IMG/VR virus record: IMGVR_UViG_3300030110_004856
Coordinates: 1 to 64,000 of that record
Source of the DNA: a virus
Length of the DNA: 64,000 nt
Reading direction: 5' to 3' (one strand)
Notes under the pieces: generated by a model
Told to the model about the DNA's origin: nothing
What the model saw: only the letters and a program-made list of their open reading frames with translations
Databases searched by the model: none
Part shown: positions 42,131 to 51,083 of the stretch, in pieces
How positions within the stretch are numbered: the first letter of the stretch is position 1
Layout of the letters: each line of letters opens with the position of its first letter
Made by a program: the position numbers and the translations under genes

Positions 42131-42173
42131 TTATACACGCCTCAACTGAGGCACACATCATTTCGGAGATCAA

Positions 42174-42641
42174 ATGACTAGACACACCCAGATCAGACGG
42201 CGAGGGCAGGCAGTAGCTGACTGCTTCTGTGAGCTACAGGAGATCATCGACTCGTCCGAGCCTTTCGCGAACGCTTTGGATGAAGCGAAGCAAGAGCTGC
42301 TCGAAGTCTTGAACGACGAGTCAGTGATCGAAGGCGAAGTGAGTCTCGACGATTACAAAGGAGATGACTCCGCGTTTAAGTACCCTGAGCAAGGGCTGAA
42401 CATTGTCCTTCAGCCGAAGTATGTTCTGGTGCTCAACTCTGATGTTCTTGAGCCAAAGGCAATGACCTTGGCTAAAGAACGCATCGCTCGACATGAGTCT
42501 GCACTCAAGAAAGCGAAGCTTGATCTGAAGAACGAAGAGGAGAAGCTCGTGGTCACAGGCAAAGCCACGCGCTGCGTCAAGTCGTTTGGACTGGCGCTCC
42601 GCAAGATTGCCAAGCTCGTCACACCCATGGAGATCGACTGA
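42174..42641 (+). CDS. Unknown first gene of the AAA/VWA operon, 155 aa
   Basis: Helical ends and a central acidic region. C-terminal coiled-coil-like segment (residues about 100-128, 'LAKERIARHESALKKAKLDL'). Its stop shares a base with the next ATG (42641), tying it to the DUF3150-like and ATPase genes. No family recognised. Confidence 0.7.
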   Translation: MTRHTQIRRRGQAVADCFCELQEIIDSSEPFANALDEAKQELLEVLNDESVIEGEVSLDDYKGDDSAFKYPEQGLNIVLQPKYVLVLNSDVLEPKAMTLAKERIARHESALKKAKLDLKNEEEKLVVTGKATRCVKSFGLALRKIAKLVTPMEID

Positions 42642-43852
42642 TGACCAACGATGTGTTTCTGCTGAACGTCACAGTGTCCAGCAAGGTGCGCCAGACCATT
42701 CAATTCAAGATGAAGGATCTGCAACTACCGCACCAAACTATTGAAACTCTCGAAGAGCATGGTGCGGTCAGTATCAGACCAAACCTATCGAACCTGCTCA
42801 AAGAGTTTCTGAGCGAGCTGCGCCTGGAGCAGAGCAAGATCTATTTAGATCATTGCATCAGCCACGGCGAAAGCCACTTCTTGATGGCTCACCACTTCAC
42901 TGATGCCATGGCTCAGATCAGAGCAATGCGCAGCCGTCTCAACGCTATGAACGAAGCACTAGCAGTTGAGTGGTACTCAGAAATGCGACGGTGGGAAAAG
43001 ATGGTGAACAAAACCATCGAACCTTTGTTCGCTGATCCTGAATCACAGGAGCTAGTTAAGGCTGCCTACATGAATGTCTTCCCTGAGAAGGAAGCATTCG
43101 CCAAAGCAATCGAGATCGATGTTGTTGGTCCTCTTCCTGTGTCTTTAGATGTGGCTTCGTCTCCTGGTGACACCCTTCAGGAGCAGATGGCATACGAAGC
43201 AGCTTGCAACACCCAAGCTGTCTATACCGCTGCCCAAAAGAATGCAAAAGACAAAGCTCTCAAACGATTTGCAGTCTTCATTGACGATCTAGACATTCGC
43301 ATCAGCACCAATGTCGGCGATCGTCAGACTGGTGGCAACTCCGATCGACGTGGGTCATGGGAGGTAGCAGCAGAAGAACTGGCAGTTATTGCTGACCACG
43401 TGCCTGGCTTGGATCTTGTAAAAGAAATCACTCACAACATCCTGAACCAAGGACGCAGGATGAAGAACAGCAAACTGAGTGCTCGCGAACGTAGCGAAGC
43501 ATTTACAGCCTTCAATCGTTTACGAGAAGAGTTGAGAACAGAGCTAACAACAATCGTTGGAAGATCTGAATCCACTGAGGGAATGCAAGCTCTGCAAACT
43601 TCACTCTCTGTCACCAGTGAGTATCAAAACATTTTGTCTGGCATGAAACATTGCGAGACAAACCAACAACTAGAAGAAATTCTCTTGCAAGCTGAGACTT
43701 TCACTCTTTGTAGTAATCAAAGAGTCAAGGCAATTAACCAAGCAGCTCAAAGACAAAGGGAATTCATTGCGGCAAAGCATGTTAGTGTAGACCAGGAGCT
43801 AGAGACTATTGAAGAAATTAAAAACCAATCAGAGGAAGACATTGACTTCTAA
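42641..43852 (+). CDS. DUF3150-like protein, 403 aa
   Basis: Begins 'VFLLNVTVSSKVRQTI', then 'QLPHQTIETLEEHGAVSI', a long helical body and 'EWYSEMRRWEKMVN', a layout like DUF3150 proteins, which are often encoded beside MoxR/CobS-type ATPases and VWA proteins in plasmids and phages. Suggests a third component of the ATPase system. Identity is pattern-based. Confidence 0.55.
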   Translation: MTNDVFLLNVTVSSKVRQTIQFKMKDLQLPHQTIETLEEHGAVSIRPNLSNLLKEFLSELRLEQSKIYLDHCISHGESHFLMAHHFTDAMAQIRAMRSRLNAMNEALAVEWYSEMRRWEKMVNKTIEPLFADPESQELVKAAYMNVFPEKEAFAKAIEIDVVGPLPVSLDVASSPGDTLQEQMAYEAACNTQAVYTAAQKNAKDKALKRFAVFIDDLDIRISTNVGDRQTGGNSDRRGSWEVAAEELAVIADHVPGLDLVKEITHNILNQGRRMKNSKLSARERSEAFTAFNRLREELRTELTTIVGRSESTEGMQALQTSLSVTSEYQNILSGMKHCETNQQLEEILLQAETFTLCSNQRVKAINQAAQRQREFIAAKHVSVDQELETIEEIKNQSEEDIDF

Positions 43853-43949
43853 CACTTACCCCTGGTTACGAGCAGCAAAGACCATTGACGGACCTTACCG
43901 TCGCCCACGCTTCTCTTTCATTAAACGACTTCTCGCTTTATTCACATGA
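43842..43949 (+). CDS. Candidate 35-aa coupled peptide
   Basis: TTG at 43842 inside the end of the previous gene opens a frame that stops in an ATGA overlap with the ATPase start at 43946. The product is basic (SNTYPWLRAAKTIDGPYRRP, then FIKRLLALFT). It may serve translational coupling or be a small partner. Low certainty because of the TTG start. Confidence 0.35.
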   Translation: MTSNTYPWLRAAKTIDGPYRRPRFSFIKRLLALFT

Positions 43950-45139
43950 ACACGCAACTTTTCAAAAAGTTCCAAAACTTCCGCTCTCAGCTCAACAGCA
44001 GATTCCTAGAGCGAGAGACAGTCATCGATGGACTTCTTGCTTCGTTAATCACAAAGCAAAATGCTTTCTTGTTCGGTGTCCCTGGTACAGGTAAGTCAGA
44101 ACTCGTCAGAGCAATCAGCAGTGGCTTCAAAGGAACTGAATACTTTGGCTATCTACTGAGCCCTACTACTGATCCGTCAGAGTTGTTTGGCCCTGTGGCT
44201 GTGAGCAAACTCCTGAAGGACGAGTACACAAGAGACACTGAGGGTTACTTGCCTTCAGCGAACATCGCGTTTCTTGATGAGCTGTTCAGAGGATCATCTG
44301 CTGTGCTCAACAGCCTGCTGACAATCCTCAACGAGCGCACATTCAACAACGGCAAAGAGGTTGTTAAGACACCAATCAACAGCATCGTTGCAGCTACTAA
44401 CTCATTCCCAACTGAAGAAAGTCTGCAAGCTTTCCTGGATCGTTTCTTGTTCAGACCTACGGTTGATCTACTTCAGAAACCAGTCAGCAAAAGGAAGCTA
44501 GACATGTGGTCGCTGGGTATTGAACCGCGCCCAGAGATTTTCTCAGCTCTGACTCAGGAAGATCTTGTAGAACTACAGGAACAAGCAGCCTGCATCAAAC
44601 CAACATCCAAGTTTGCTGGATTGTTTGGTGATGTCATGGAACGATTAGAGGTCAGTGGCATCTACATCTCTGACCGTCGTCGCGTACAGATCATTCAGTT
44701 CTTGCGTGGTTATGCGGTTGTCAAAGGTGAGAGCGAACTACATCCTCACATCCTGCTAGAGACTCTTCCGCACATCCTTTACCAAAGCGACGACGACAAA
44801 GAGATTATTCGCGAGCAGTTGGATGCAGCCATTGTCACTGGCAGTCGTTTCGTTAAAGAGAATCAGCATGCTGCAAACAGCATCATGCATGAGTTCTATA
44901 GCTGGGACGCTAAAGCCAGGACGATCAGCGATACGAAAATGCACATGGACGTGGCTCGCAACATGAGCAAGTGTCTGAGTGATCTGACAACCATTCAAAA
45001 ACGTCTTACTGAAGCAATGGACGATGACGAACTAAAAATCACTGAAGAAGTGCGACTCAAAATGATGAAGCAACACACTCAGAACGACAGCGACATGAAG
45101 ACCATTGCCAAATCACTGACTCGTTTCACAACTAATTGA
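43946..45139 (+). CDS. RavA-like MoxR AAA+ ATPase, 397 aa
   Basis: Walker A 'GVPGTGKS' at residues 44-51, Walker B 'FLDEL' at 109-113, and the RavA-type blocks 'SELFGP' (78-83), 'EGYLPSANIAFLDELF' and 'LTILNERTFNNG', then sensor 'AATNSFP'. RavA is a MoxR AAA+ chaperone that works with the VWA protein ViaA. E. coli RavA has about 500 residues; the C-terminal LARA part seems missing here. Directly followed by the VWA gene with one base between. Confidence 0.85.
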   Translation: MNTQLFKKFQNFRSQLNSRFLERETVIDGLLASLITKQNAFLFGVPGTGKSELVRAISSGFKGTEYFGYLLSPTTDPSELFGPVAVSKLLKDEYTRDTEGYLPSANIAFLDELFRGSSAVLNSLLTILNERTFNNGKEVVKTPINSIVAATNSFPTEESLQAFLDRFLFRPTVDLLQKPVSKRKLDMWSLGIEPRPEIFSALTQEDLVELQEQAACIKPTSKFAGLFGDVMERLEVSGIYISDRRRVQIIQFLRGYAVVKGESELHPHILLETLPHILYQSDDDKEIIREQLDAAIVTGSRFVKENQHAANSIMHEFYSWDAKARTISDTKMHMDVARNMSKCLSDLTTIQKRLTEAMDDDELKITEEVRLKMMKQHTQNDSDMKTIAKSLTRFTTN

Positions 45140-45140
45140 C

Positions 45141-46685
45141 ATGACTAATTCTTTTAAATCTGAGTTCATTCACCTCAGTGACAACGAGCCAATGGTGCTC
45201 AAAGTCTCTGCTCTGACTGACTTTCTTTGGTCAGACTACGTAAGGGATTCAGCTCCTCGCGTTAAGTACCTGACTTCTCACTACGACATCCGCAAGCTCA
45301 GTCGGTTTGGAAAGGAGTTGTTCGAAGCTTTGTACCAAGCAGAAAATCTCAGCCCAGTTATCTCACTGCAAGATGCTGAAGATTACTTTCGAGCTACTCA
45401 AAACGGAGAAGAACTTGAAGCTCCTGCTAATTACAAACCAGAGAATGCCTTCTGGATTGGTCTCTTGCAGGACGTGATGAACTCTCCTGGGTGGGGAATG
45501 ATTGCACCCATTTGCTACGGCAACCAGTTCAACTCTGGCAACAACGCCATCAGTATTCTCAACAAGCTTTCTGAATTGATCGATGAGTCAATCAACAACA
45601 GAGAGCTAGATCCCACAGCGTTGGGTGAAGCAGTAGATGAACTCAACGAATTGCGTAGACAGTTCGTGGAGGCGAAGAAGCAAGGAGACTTCCAGAAAGC
45701 GAAGGAACTCAGAGAGAAAGGCAAACAACTCGGTAAGAATATCGAGGAGTACCACAATAAGATGAGAGAGCAGATGCGTCCTGAGATTCAGGAAGCTGTC
45801 GACAAGGCTGCAGATGAAGCTCAACAAATCAACAAGGCGATGAGCCAGCTAGCTGGCGATCAAGCAGGGAACCACCAGCGTCAGAGTGTCGAGGAGAAGC
45901 AGCAACTCGCGAATCGTTTACGCAACAACAAAAAGCTTCTCGCCCTTGCCAATCGCCTTGGTGCCCTTCGTCGTACATGGAACCAGCGCAAGCGAGCAAG
46001 GAAAGGTAAAGCTAACTATTCGGACATCGTTGGAGTGAAGTTCGCTGACTCAGTGCCTCAAGCATTCCCTACCGAACTAGCACTGGCTGCCACGCCTGAG
46101 GGGAGGGCACTCTTTGCGATGAAGTACAACCAAAAGACAATCCTTTGCAAAGACTACGAAGCTCAAGTCAAGAACCTGGACAAGGGACCGATCATGATGT
46201 TCGTCGACATCTCTGGTTCGATGCAGGGTGATTCGGAGCTTTGGAGCAAAGCCATGGCTCTTGTCGTTGCAGAGGAAGCAGTCAAACAGAAACGTCCAGT
46301 ACACCTCGCTCTCTTTGACACACGCATAAAGAAGCACTTCATCTTTGATCCAGCATCGACAGACAAGGACAACCTCCTTAACTTCTGTCTCTCCTGGTCA
46401 TGTGACGGAGGAACCTCATTTAGCTCTGTGTTGAGTTACGCGATGGAAAACTTGGACCACTCTTCACGCGCTGACATCCTGCTAATCACAGACGGTCACG
46501 ACAATGTGAGCGAAGACTTACTGCAAGATTTTCACGAATGGAAGCAACTGTCAGGTGTGGAAATGAATTGTTTTTGTATCGGAGATATGAGTATCAACTT
46601 ACGATTGTTTGCAGACGATATCCGGGAAGTCGATGTCCACAACGATGCCGAGTCGTCTGATCTATTCCAAGACGTTCTTCTGTAA
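45141..46685 (+). CDS. ViaA-like VWA-domain protein, 514 aa
   Basis: C-terminal von Willebrand A domain with intact MIDAS: Asp356, Ser358 and Ser360 ('FVDISGSMQG'), Thr425 ('GGTSFSS') and Asp451 ('LITDGH'). The helical N-terminal two thirds include a long coiled-coil-rich stretch (about 165-265). Size, domain order and pairing with a RavA-like ATPase match ViaA (483 aa) or CobT-like partners. Metal-dependent binding to a substrate protein that the ATPase then remodels is the expected role. Confidence 0.85.
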   Translation: MTNSFKSEFIHLSDNEPMVLKVSALTDFLWSDYVRDSAPRVKYLTSHYDIRKLSRFGKELFEALYQAENLSPVISLQDAEDYFRATQNGEELEAPANYKPENAFWIGLLQDVMNSPGWGMIAPICYGNQFNSGNNAISILNKLSELIDESINNRELDPTALGEAVDELNELRRQFVEAKKQGDFQKAKELREKGKQLGKNIEEYHNKMREQMRPEIQEAVDKAADEAQQINKAMSQLAGDQAGNHQRQSVEEKQQLANRLRNNKKLLALANRLGALRRTWNQRKRARKGKANYSDIVGVKFADSVPQAFPTELALAATPEGRALFAMKYNQKTILCKDYEAQVKNLDKGPIMMFVDISGSMQGDSELWSKAMALVVAEEAVKQKRPVHLALFDTRIKKHFIFDPASTDKDNLLNFCLSWSCDGGTSFSSVLSYAMENLDHSSRADILLITDGHDNVSEDLLQDFHEWKQLSGVEMNCFCIGDMSINLRLFADDIREVDVHNDAESSDLFQDVLL

Positions 46686-47114
46686 ATGACTGCCCCCACG
46701 GCTGAAGCACTAAAAGACGTGCTGACGATTGCAGCTAAATACAAAACACTTCAGGAAGTTCCCATGACCCTCCTTGAATGGATTTCTGACATCATCATTG
46801 CTGAGCTGTTTGATCCAGACCGTCATCCAAACGTCGCTGTCTTCGAAGCAAAAGATGCAAAGCTCTCTTACTTCCCACACCTCCACACCTTTAACATCCT
46901 TATCTATACAACCGACAAAGGGAACGCAAGAGAAGTGTCTCTACCCCTCAGCGTGGCTCTTGAAGAGACGATTGGTTGTAGCGACGTACTAGAAGCAAAG
47001 AAGAATCTTAAATTTATGAAGTCTGATTGCGGTTCAATAGCTCAAGAGATGCAGACTAGGATAAACAATGCGCTGTATATCCATTCACGCACTTGGAAAA
47101 TATTTGATTGTTAG
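46686..47114 (+). CDS. Unknown last gene of the AAA/VWA operon, 142 aa
   Basis: Begins immediately after the VWA stop. Alpha/beta composition with 'MTLLEWISDIIIAELF' and 'FNILIYTTDKG'. No recognised motif; probably part of the same functional unit because of zero spacing. Confidence 0.65.
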   Translation: MTAPTAEALKDVLTIAAKYKTLQEVPMTLLEWISDIIIAELFDPDRHPNVAVFEAKDAKLSYFPHLHTFNILIYTTDKGNAREVSLPLSVALEETIGCSDVLEAKKNLKFMKSDCGSIAQEMQTRINNALYIHSRTWKIFDC

Positions 47115-47124
47115 TTCTGCCCTG

Positions 47125-47153
47125 TTGCATCAATGAATTTGTTTCACTATAAA
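47125..47153 (+). promoter_or_regulatory. Strong candidate sigma70 promoter
   Basis: TTGCAT at 47125-47130, 17 bases, TATAAA at 47148-47153; the ATG at 47174 follows a leader of about 14 bases. It suggests separate expression of the gene at 47174 from the VWA operon. Confidence 0.65.
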
Positions 47154-47173
47154 GGTGCAGCTCTTTCATTCAA

Positions 47174-47956
47174 ATGCAGATCCTTTACAAGCTAGGGAGT
47201 CTCGACCTAGACAAGCATGAAGTGAAGACTCTTTTGTCTCACGCAACAGATGAGATCTCAATCACAGTTGATCTCAAAAAGCATCTCCGAGGACTGGACT
47301 CCAAAGCTCTCTTCGCTGAGGCAGTAGAAGCAAAGGACACTCGTCTAGCCACGCTGGCAGCCAAGCTGGCAATGGAAGGTGGCCGGAAGTTCAACCCTGC
47401 TAGGAAACGTAGTTATAGGAAGACGGGTGAAAAATCTGTCCTTCACGCCAAGATCATTGACCAGGACCCTTTTGAGTCACTGGAGGAGATTCTGAGCAAA
47501 AACTCTCTGAAGAACGTTGGTGCTGCAATGATCCTCAACTCTCTGGAGGATGGAGACCGTCGATCACTTCGCGAGATTGCAGAAGATGTCGTCAACCATA
47601 TGGAGAAGTTCAGTCACAACTCACCTGATGATTCTCCTCGTCTCTTCCGTGGTTTCGAGAAGACGCGCCATGGGTTCATCGCTCTCATGAAGCCACAAAA
47701 GAAAGGTCAGTGCCAGTACCACCACGCTCCTGTCTACACCGCACTGCGTGACGGTCTCAAATACTTGGCCACTGTTGGTTTGGTAGACATCAAGAGCGAG
47801 AAGACATACGGTGCTCTAGACAAGAAGAAGAACAATAACGCAGGCCATCTCCATCGCAATGTGTATACCATCGCGCTTAGCAAAGGTGGTATGACTCTGA
47901 TGCGTAACTGGAACGACAGTGACGATTACATCAGCGGCTTCTGGAAACAGCGGTAG
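47174..47956 (+). CDS. Hypothetical protein, 260 aa
   Basis: Basic, mainly helical protein; middle part 'MILNSLEDGDRRSLREIAED' and C-terminal 'YTALRDGLKYLATVGLVDIK' look like winged-helix pieces, so DNA binding is possible. Bounded by its own promoter and the terminator at 47978, so it may be monocistronic. No family recognised. Confidence 0.6.
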   Translation: MQILYKLGSLDLDKHEVKTLLSHATDEISITVDLKKHLRGLDSKALFAEAVEAKDTRLATLAAKLAMEGGRKFNPARKRSYRKTGEKSVLHAKIIDQDPFESLEEILSKNSLKNVGAAMILNSLEDGDRRSLREIAEDVVNHMEKFSHNSPDDSPRLFRGFEKTRHGFIALMKPQKKGQCQYHHAPVYTALRDGLKYLATVGLVDIKSEKTYGALDKKKNNNAGHLHRNVYTIALSKGGMTLMRNWNDSDDYISGFWKQR

Positions 47957-47977
47957 ACTGAAAGCGGAGTATGCTTC

Positions 47978-48008
47978 GAGCGGTTCTGGAGGGGGCCGCT
48001 CTTTTTTT
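47978..48008 (+). terminator. Terminator whose loop holds the RBS of the next gene
   Basis: GAGCGG (47978-47983) pairs with CCGCTC (47996-48001) around a 12-base loop, then seven T (48002-48008), immediately followed by the ATG at 48009. The loop contains GGAGGGGG, the only Shine-Dalgarno-like sequence for the HNH gene. Confidence 0.75.
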
Positions 48009-48530
48009 ATGGCAAAGCATCTACCTATTCCCACTGACATCGGTGACTACCTGGAGGTCGATCGCAGCATCCCTTCTGGTCTGCGGTGGAAAGTCTCACG
48101 AGGAAGGGTAAGAGCAGGACAACCGGCTTGCTTCCTTTACTATTGGAAACCTGTTTTATATGCGGTCAGGTTCAGAAAAAAGACATATCTTTCTCATCGA
48201 GTAATTTTCTTTCTTGAGACTGGGCAAGACCCAGGAGACCTAGAAATAGACCATCAGAACCACGGCGATAACAGGGATGAATTACGCCTAGTCACTAGGC
48301 GTCAGAACAGTATGAACATCCGCATACCAAAAAGAAACCAGTCAGGTTTCAAAGGAGTGTCTTGGGCAAGAAAAGAATCAAAGTGGAGAGCCCGGATCGT
48401 CGTTAGCTACAGGAAGAAACATCTGGGTTATTTCGACAGTCGCCTCGATGCCGCGTGGGCGTACAACCAAGCAGCTATTGAATACTACGGCGAGTTCGCT
48501 AAGCTCAACGTGCTACTAGTCCAGCTCTGA
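48009..48530 (+). CDS. HNH-AP2 homing endonuclease, 173 aa
   Basis: Start at ATG 48009 (MAKHLPIPTD); an upstream ATG would read through the terminator. HNH core 'LSHRVIFFLETG' and 'LEIDHQNHGDNRDELRLVT', then an AP2 DNA-binding domain ('SGFKGVSWARKESKWRARI' ... 'LGYFDSRLDAAWAYNQAA'). Such free-standing nucleases spread into phage genes; this one sits 10 bases upstream of the DNA polymerase, a common target. Confidence 0.88.
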   Translation: MAKHLPIPTDIGDYLEVDRSIPSGLRWKVSRGRVRAGQPACFLYYWKPVLYAVRFRKKTYLSHRVIFFLETGQDPGDLEIDHQNHGDNRDELRLVTRRQNSMNIRIPKRNQSGFKGVSWARKESKWRARIVVSYRKKHLGYFDSRLDAAWAYNQAAIEYYGEFAKLNVLLVQL

Positions 48531-48540
48531 TTCTTATCAA

Positions 48541-50451
48541 ATGGCACACACTGTCTCGTACATCGTCGCTGACGATGCAGCTCTTGCAGCACTTACAGAG
48601 CTAGAGAACTTTCCTAAGGTCTGTTTAGATCTTGAGACGACAGGTCTAGATGCAAGGATTGCTCGCCCACGCCTGGTGCAGCTGTGTGACTCATCCCCAC
48701 AGGCTGAGAGTCGTGTCGTCTATGTTTTCGACTTGTTCAAAGTTTCCGAGGATGTAACCAGCAAACTGCTCGCCCTCATCGAGAGCAGGGAAATGTTGAT
48801 TGGGCACAACCTCTACTTTGATTTGCAGTTCCTGCTGGCTATGGGACTGGACTACAAAGGCAAGATTTTCTGCACGATGATCGCAGAAAGATGCCTTCGA
48901 GCCGGATTTAAAGAAAAGAAATTCAGCCCCAAAATCCAGAAGGCTTATTTTGCAGACATATCCAACAGCCTCAAGGCAGTAGCAGAAAGACGACTTGACC
49001 TTGAGCTAGATAAAAGTCAGCAGGTAAGTGACTGGTCGAAGGAAGAACTCGACACTGAACAGGTGGAATACGCAGCTGGTGACGTAGCAATTCTTCCACA
49101 GATTGCATCGCTTCAACTCGCCGAACTTACAGAAGAGAACCTTCTCCCCGTCTTTGGTTTGGAGAGTAAAATCATCAGCACTGTCGCTAAGATGTCATAT
49201 ACAGGCTTTAATGTAGATGTCACTAAGCTGAAAGCATTAGAAGCTAGGATCAAACAGGAACTTGACGAACTCACTACACTATTTTGTGAAGACCTTGATC
49301 GCAGGTTGCCAGATGAATCCAAACTCTCGCGAGACATATCTGGAGCTATTTCAGTCTCAAAGAATGCGCGAAAAGGGTTTAACCCTGGATCCGGTGCCCA
49401 AGTCCTCAAGTGCTTCGACGCAATCGGAATTGAGACGCCTCGAAGTATTACATCTGGAAAACCAACGCTGTCTCAGGTAGAGCTAGCAGAATTTAATAGT
49501 CAAGATGAAACACTCCTCCTCTACAGAAAAAGAACGAAAGTCGAAACGAAGCTTGGGCACGTTCAAAAGCTTCTTGATAACATTCATCCTCTCAGTGGAC
49601 GTATACATTCTGGCTATCGTCAGTACGGGAGTAATAGCGGGCGTTTCACTAGTTCAGGCAGTAAACGAGTCGCTGCCTCAAAAGTCAAAAGTGAATTTGC
49701 AATAAACTGTCAGCAGGTTCCACGAGAGAAAGCATTCAGAGAGTGCTTCGTTGCCACGCCTGGATTCAAACTTGTCGTCTGTGATTTCAGCCAAATCGAA
49801 CTGCGTCTAGGTGCAGAACTCATTCCTATCCCGCAAATGCTGAACGCATTCCTTGACGGGAAAGACTTACACACGGTTACTGCAAGTCTGATTTACCAAT
49901 GCGACTTCAATGAAGTCACAAAAGAACAGAGACAGAGTGGAAAAACTATGAACTTTGCCTTGTTATACGGAATGGGTTATAAAAAATATAGAACATACAG
50001 TGCACAGAGCGGTACAGTTCTCTCCTACTCGGAAGCTAAACTTGAACACGCTGCTTTCCATAGAGCTTATCCAGCGTTGAAGAGCTGGCACAAGAATATG
50101 GCTGATTTAGTCTCCGATGGCTGGACATATAGCAGAACAGCTACAGGAAGAAGGAGATTGCTGAGTTACGACGACGCCTCGATGATGGTTGCCTGTAACA
50201 ACATCATTCAAGGAGCTGGAGCTGACATTTTAAAAATCGCTTTGTCTTACCTCGTCGAGCACTTAAACGATGAGTGCAGGCTTATTGCCTGTGTTCATGA
50301 TGAAATTGTAATCGAGGCTAAAGAACACAAAGTTGATCATTACAGAGCAATTCTGGAAGACTGCATGAAGCGAGGTGGCGAAAAAATCTTGAAAGAAGTA
50401 CCAGTATTGGCTGACGCTGCTACAGGAAACAACTGGGCAGAAGCAAAATAA
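48541..50451 (+). CDS. polA: Family A DNA polymerase with 3'-5' exonuclease
   Basis: Exonuclease motif I 'DLETTGL' (Asp30, Glu32). Polymerase motif A 'DFSQIELRLG' (Asp415), motif B 'RQSGKTMNFALLYG', motif C 'VHDE' (His586, Asp587). Position equivalent to E. coli 762 is Phe (NFA). The 5'-3' exonuclease domain is absent, as in phage polymerases of about 600 residues. Replicates the phage genome with the primase-helicase and SSB further on. Confidence 0.95.
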   Translation: MAHTVSYIVADDAALAALTELENFPKVCLDLETTGLDARIARPRLVQLCDSSPQAESRVVYVFDLFKVSEDVTSKLLALIESREMLIGHNLYFDLQFLLAMGLDYKGKIFCTMIAERCLRAGFKEKKFSPKIQKAYFADISNSLKAVAERRLDLELDKSQQVSDWSKEELDTEQVEYAAGDVAILPQIASLQLAELTEENLLPVFGLESKIISTVAKMSYTGFNVDVTKLKALEARIKQELDELTTLFCEDLDRRLPDESKLSRDISGAISVSKNARKGFNPGSGAQVLKCFDAIGIETPRSITSGKPTLSQVELAEFNSQDETLLLYRKRTKVETKLGHVQKLLDNIHPLSGRIHSGYRQYGSNSGRFTSSGSKRVAASKVKSEFAINCQQVPREKAFRECFVATPGFKLVVCDFSQIELRLGAELIPIPQMLNAFLDGKDLHTVTASLIYQCDFNEVTKEQRQSGKTMNFALLYGMGYKKYRTYSAQSGTVLSYSEAKLEHAAFHRAYPALKSWHKNMADLVSDGWTYSRTATGRRRLLSYDDASMMVACNNIIQGAGADILKIALSYLVEHLNDECRLIACVHDEIVIEAKEHKVDHYRAILEDCMKRGGEKILKEVPVLADAATGNNWAEAK

Positions 50452-50482
50452 TCTGTATAATCATATCAGCATATAACCACAC

Positions 50483-51046
50483 GTGGAAATCACCAATATC
50501 CCTTTCGAAAAAGAGATCTTTACCGCTAAAACAGAGCTTGGTTTTGTAGGTTGCTGCAGGATTGATCAAGGAATTGCTTTTACATCAGAGTCGTTCCCTA
50601 AAGCTCTGGTAGCTGCCAACGCCGCAAGAAGACTCAAAAAGGAGCTAGGGAATAACACTAAACAAACACTACCTGCGTCACCTTCAGTCAAGAAACAACC
50701 CACGGCTCCTAAAAAACCTGCTGCAACTGTTACCTCTCCTAAACATAAAAAGAAGAAAGCAACACAAAAAAGCAGGAAATCCTATGTTGGGACCTTATAC
50801 ACGAGCGAAGAAGTAGAGTCAATGCCCCTCCTTCGCTTCCAAGAAGTCTGGGTGATAACCAGATACGAAGACTACGTATCAGATGCGTTAAATCATGAAA
50901 AGAAACGCTTAGTAGCGTACTGTCAAGGTAAGGAACAAGCTAAACCTTTTGGGTGTCACGACGAGGCTAAGAGAGTTATGCGTGTACTAAAAGGATGTGT
51001 GGGACCAGGATTCAACCTGCAAAGGTTTTTCGTCAGGACAGATTAA
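50483..51046 (+). CDS. Hypothetical basic protein, 187 aa
   Basis: GTG start at 50483. Ordered N-terminal 50 residues, a Lys/Pro-rich linker (about 65-105, 'KKQPTAPKKPAATVTSP'), and a C-terminal domain with 'SMPLLRFQEVWVITRYEDY'. The basic linker could bind DNA. Follows the polymerase by 31 bases. No family recognised. Confidence 0.65.
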   Translation: MEITNIPFEKEIFTAKTELGFVGCCRIDQGIAFTSESFPKALVAANAARRLKKELGNNTKQTLPASPSVKKQPTAPKKPAATVTSPKHKKKKATQKSRKSYVGTLYTSEEVESMPLLRFQEVWVITRYEDYVSDALNHEKKRLVAYCQGKEQAKPFGCHDEAKRVMRVLKGCVGPGFNLQRFFVRTD

Positions 51047-51083
51047 GACTGTTAAAGTGGAGAACAAAGGCGACACTTAGGGA

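Noticed and set aside
50456-50461. TATAAT before the gene at 50483
   Set aside because: No acceptable -35 at 16-18 bases upstream, so not listed as a promoter.
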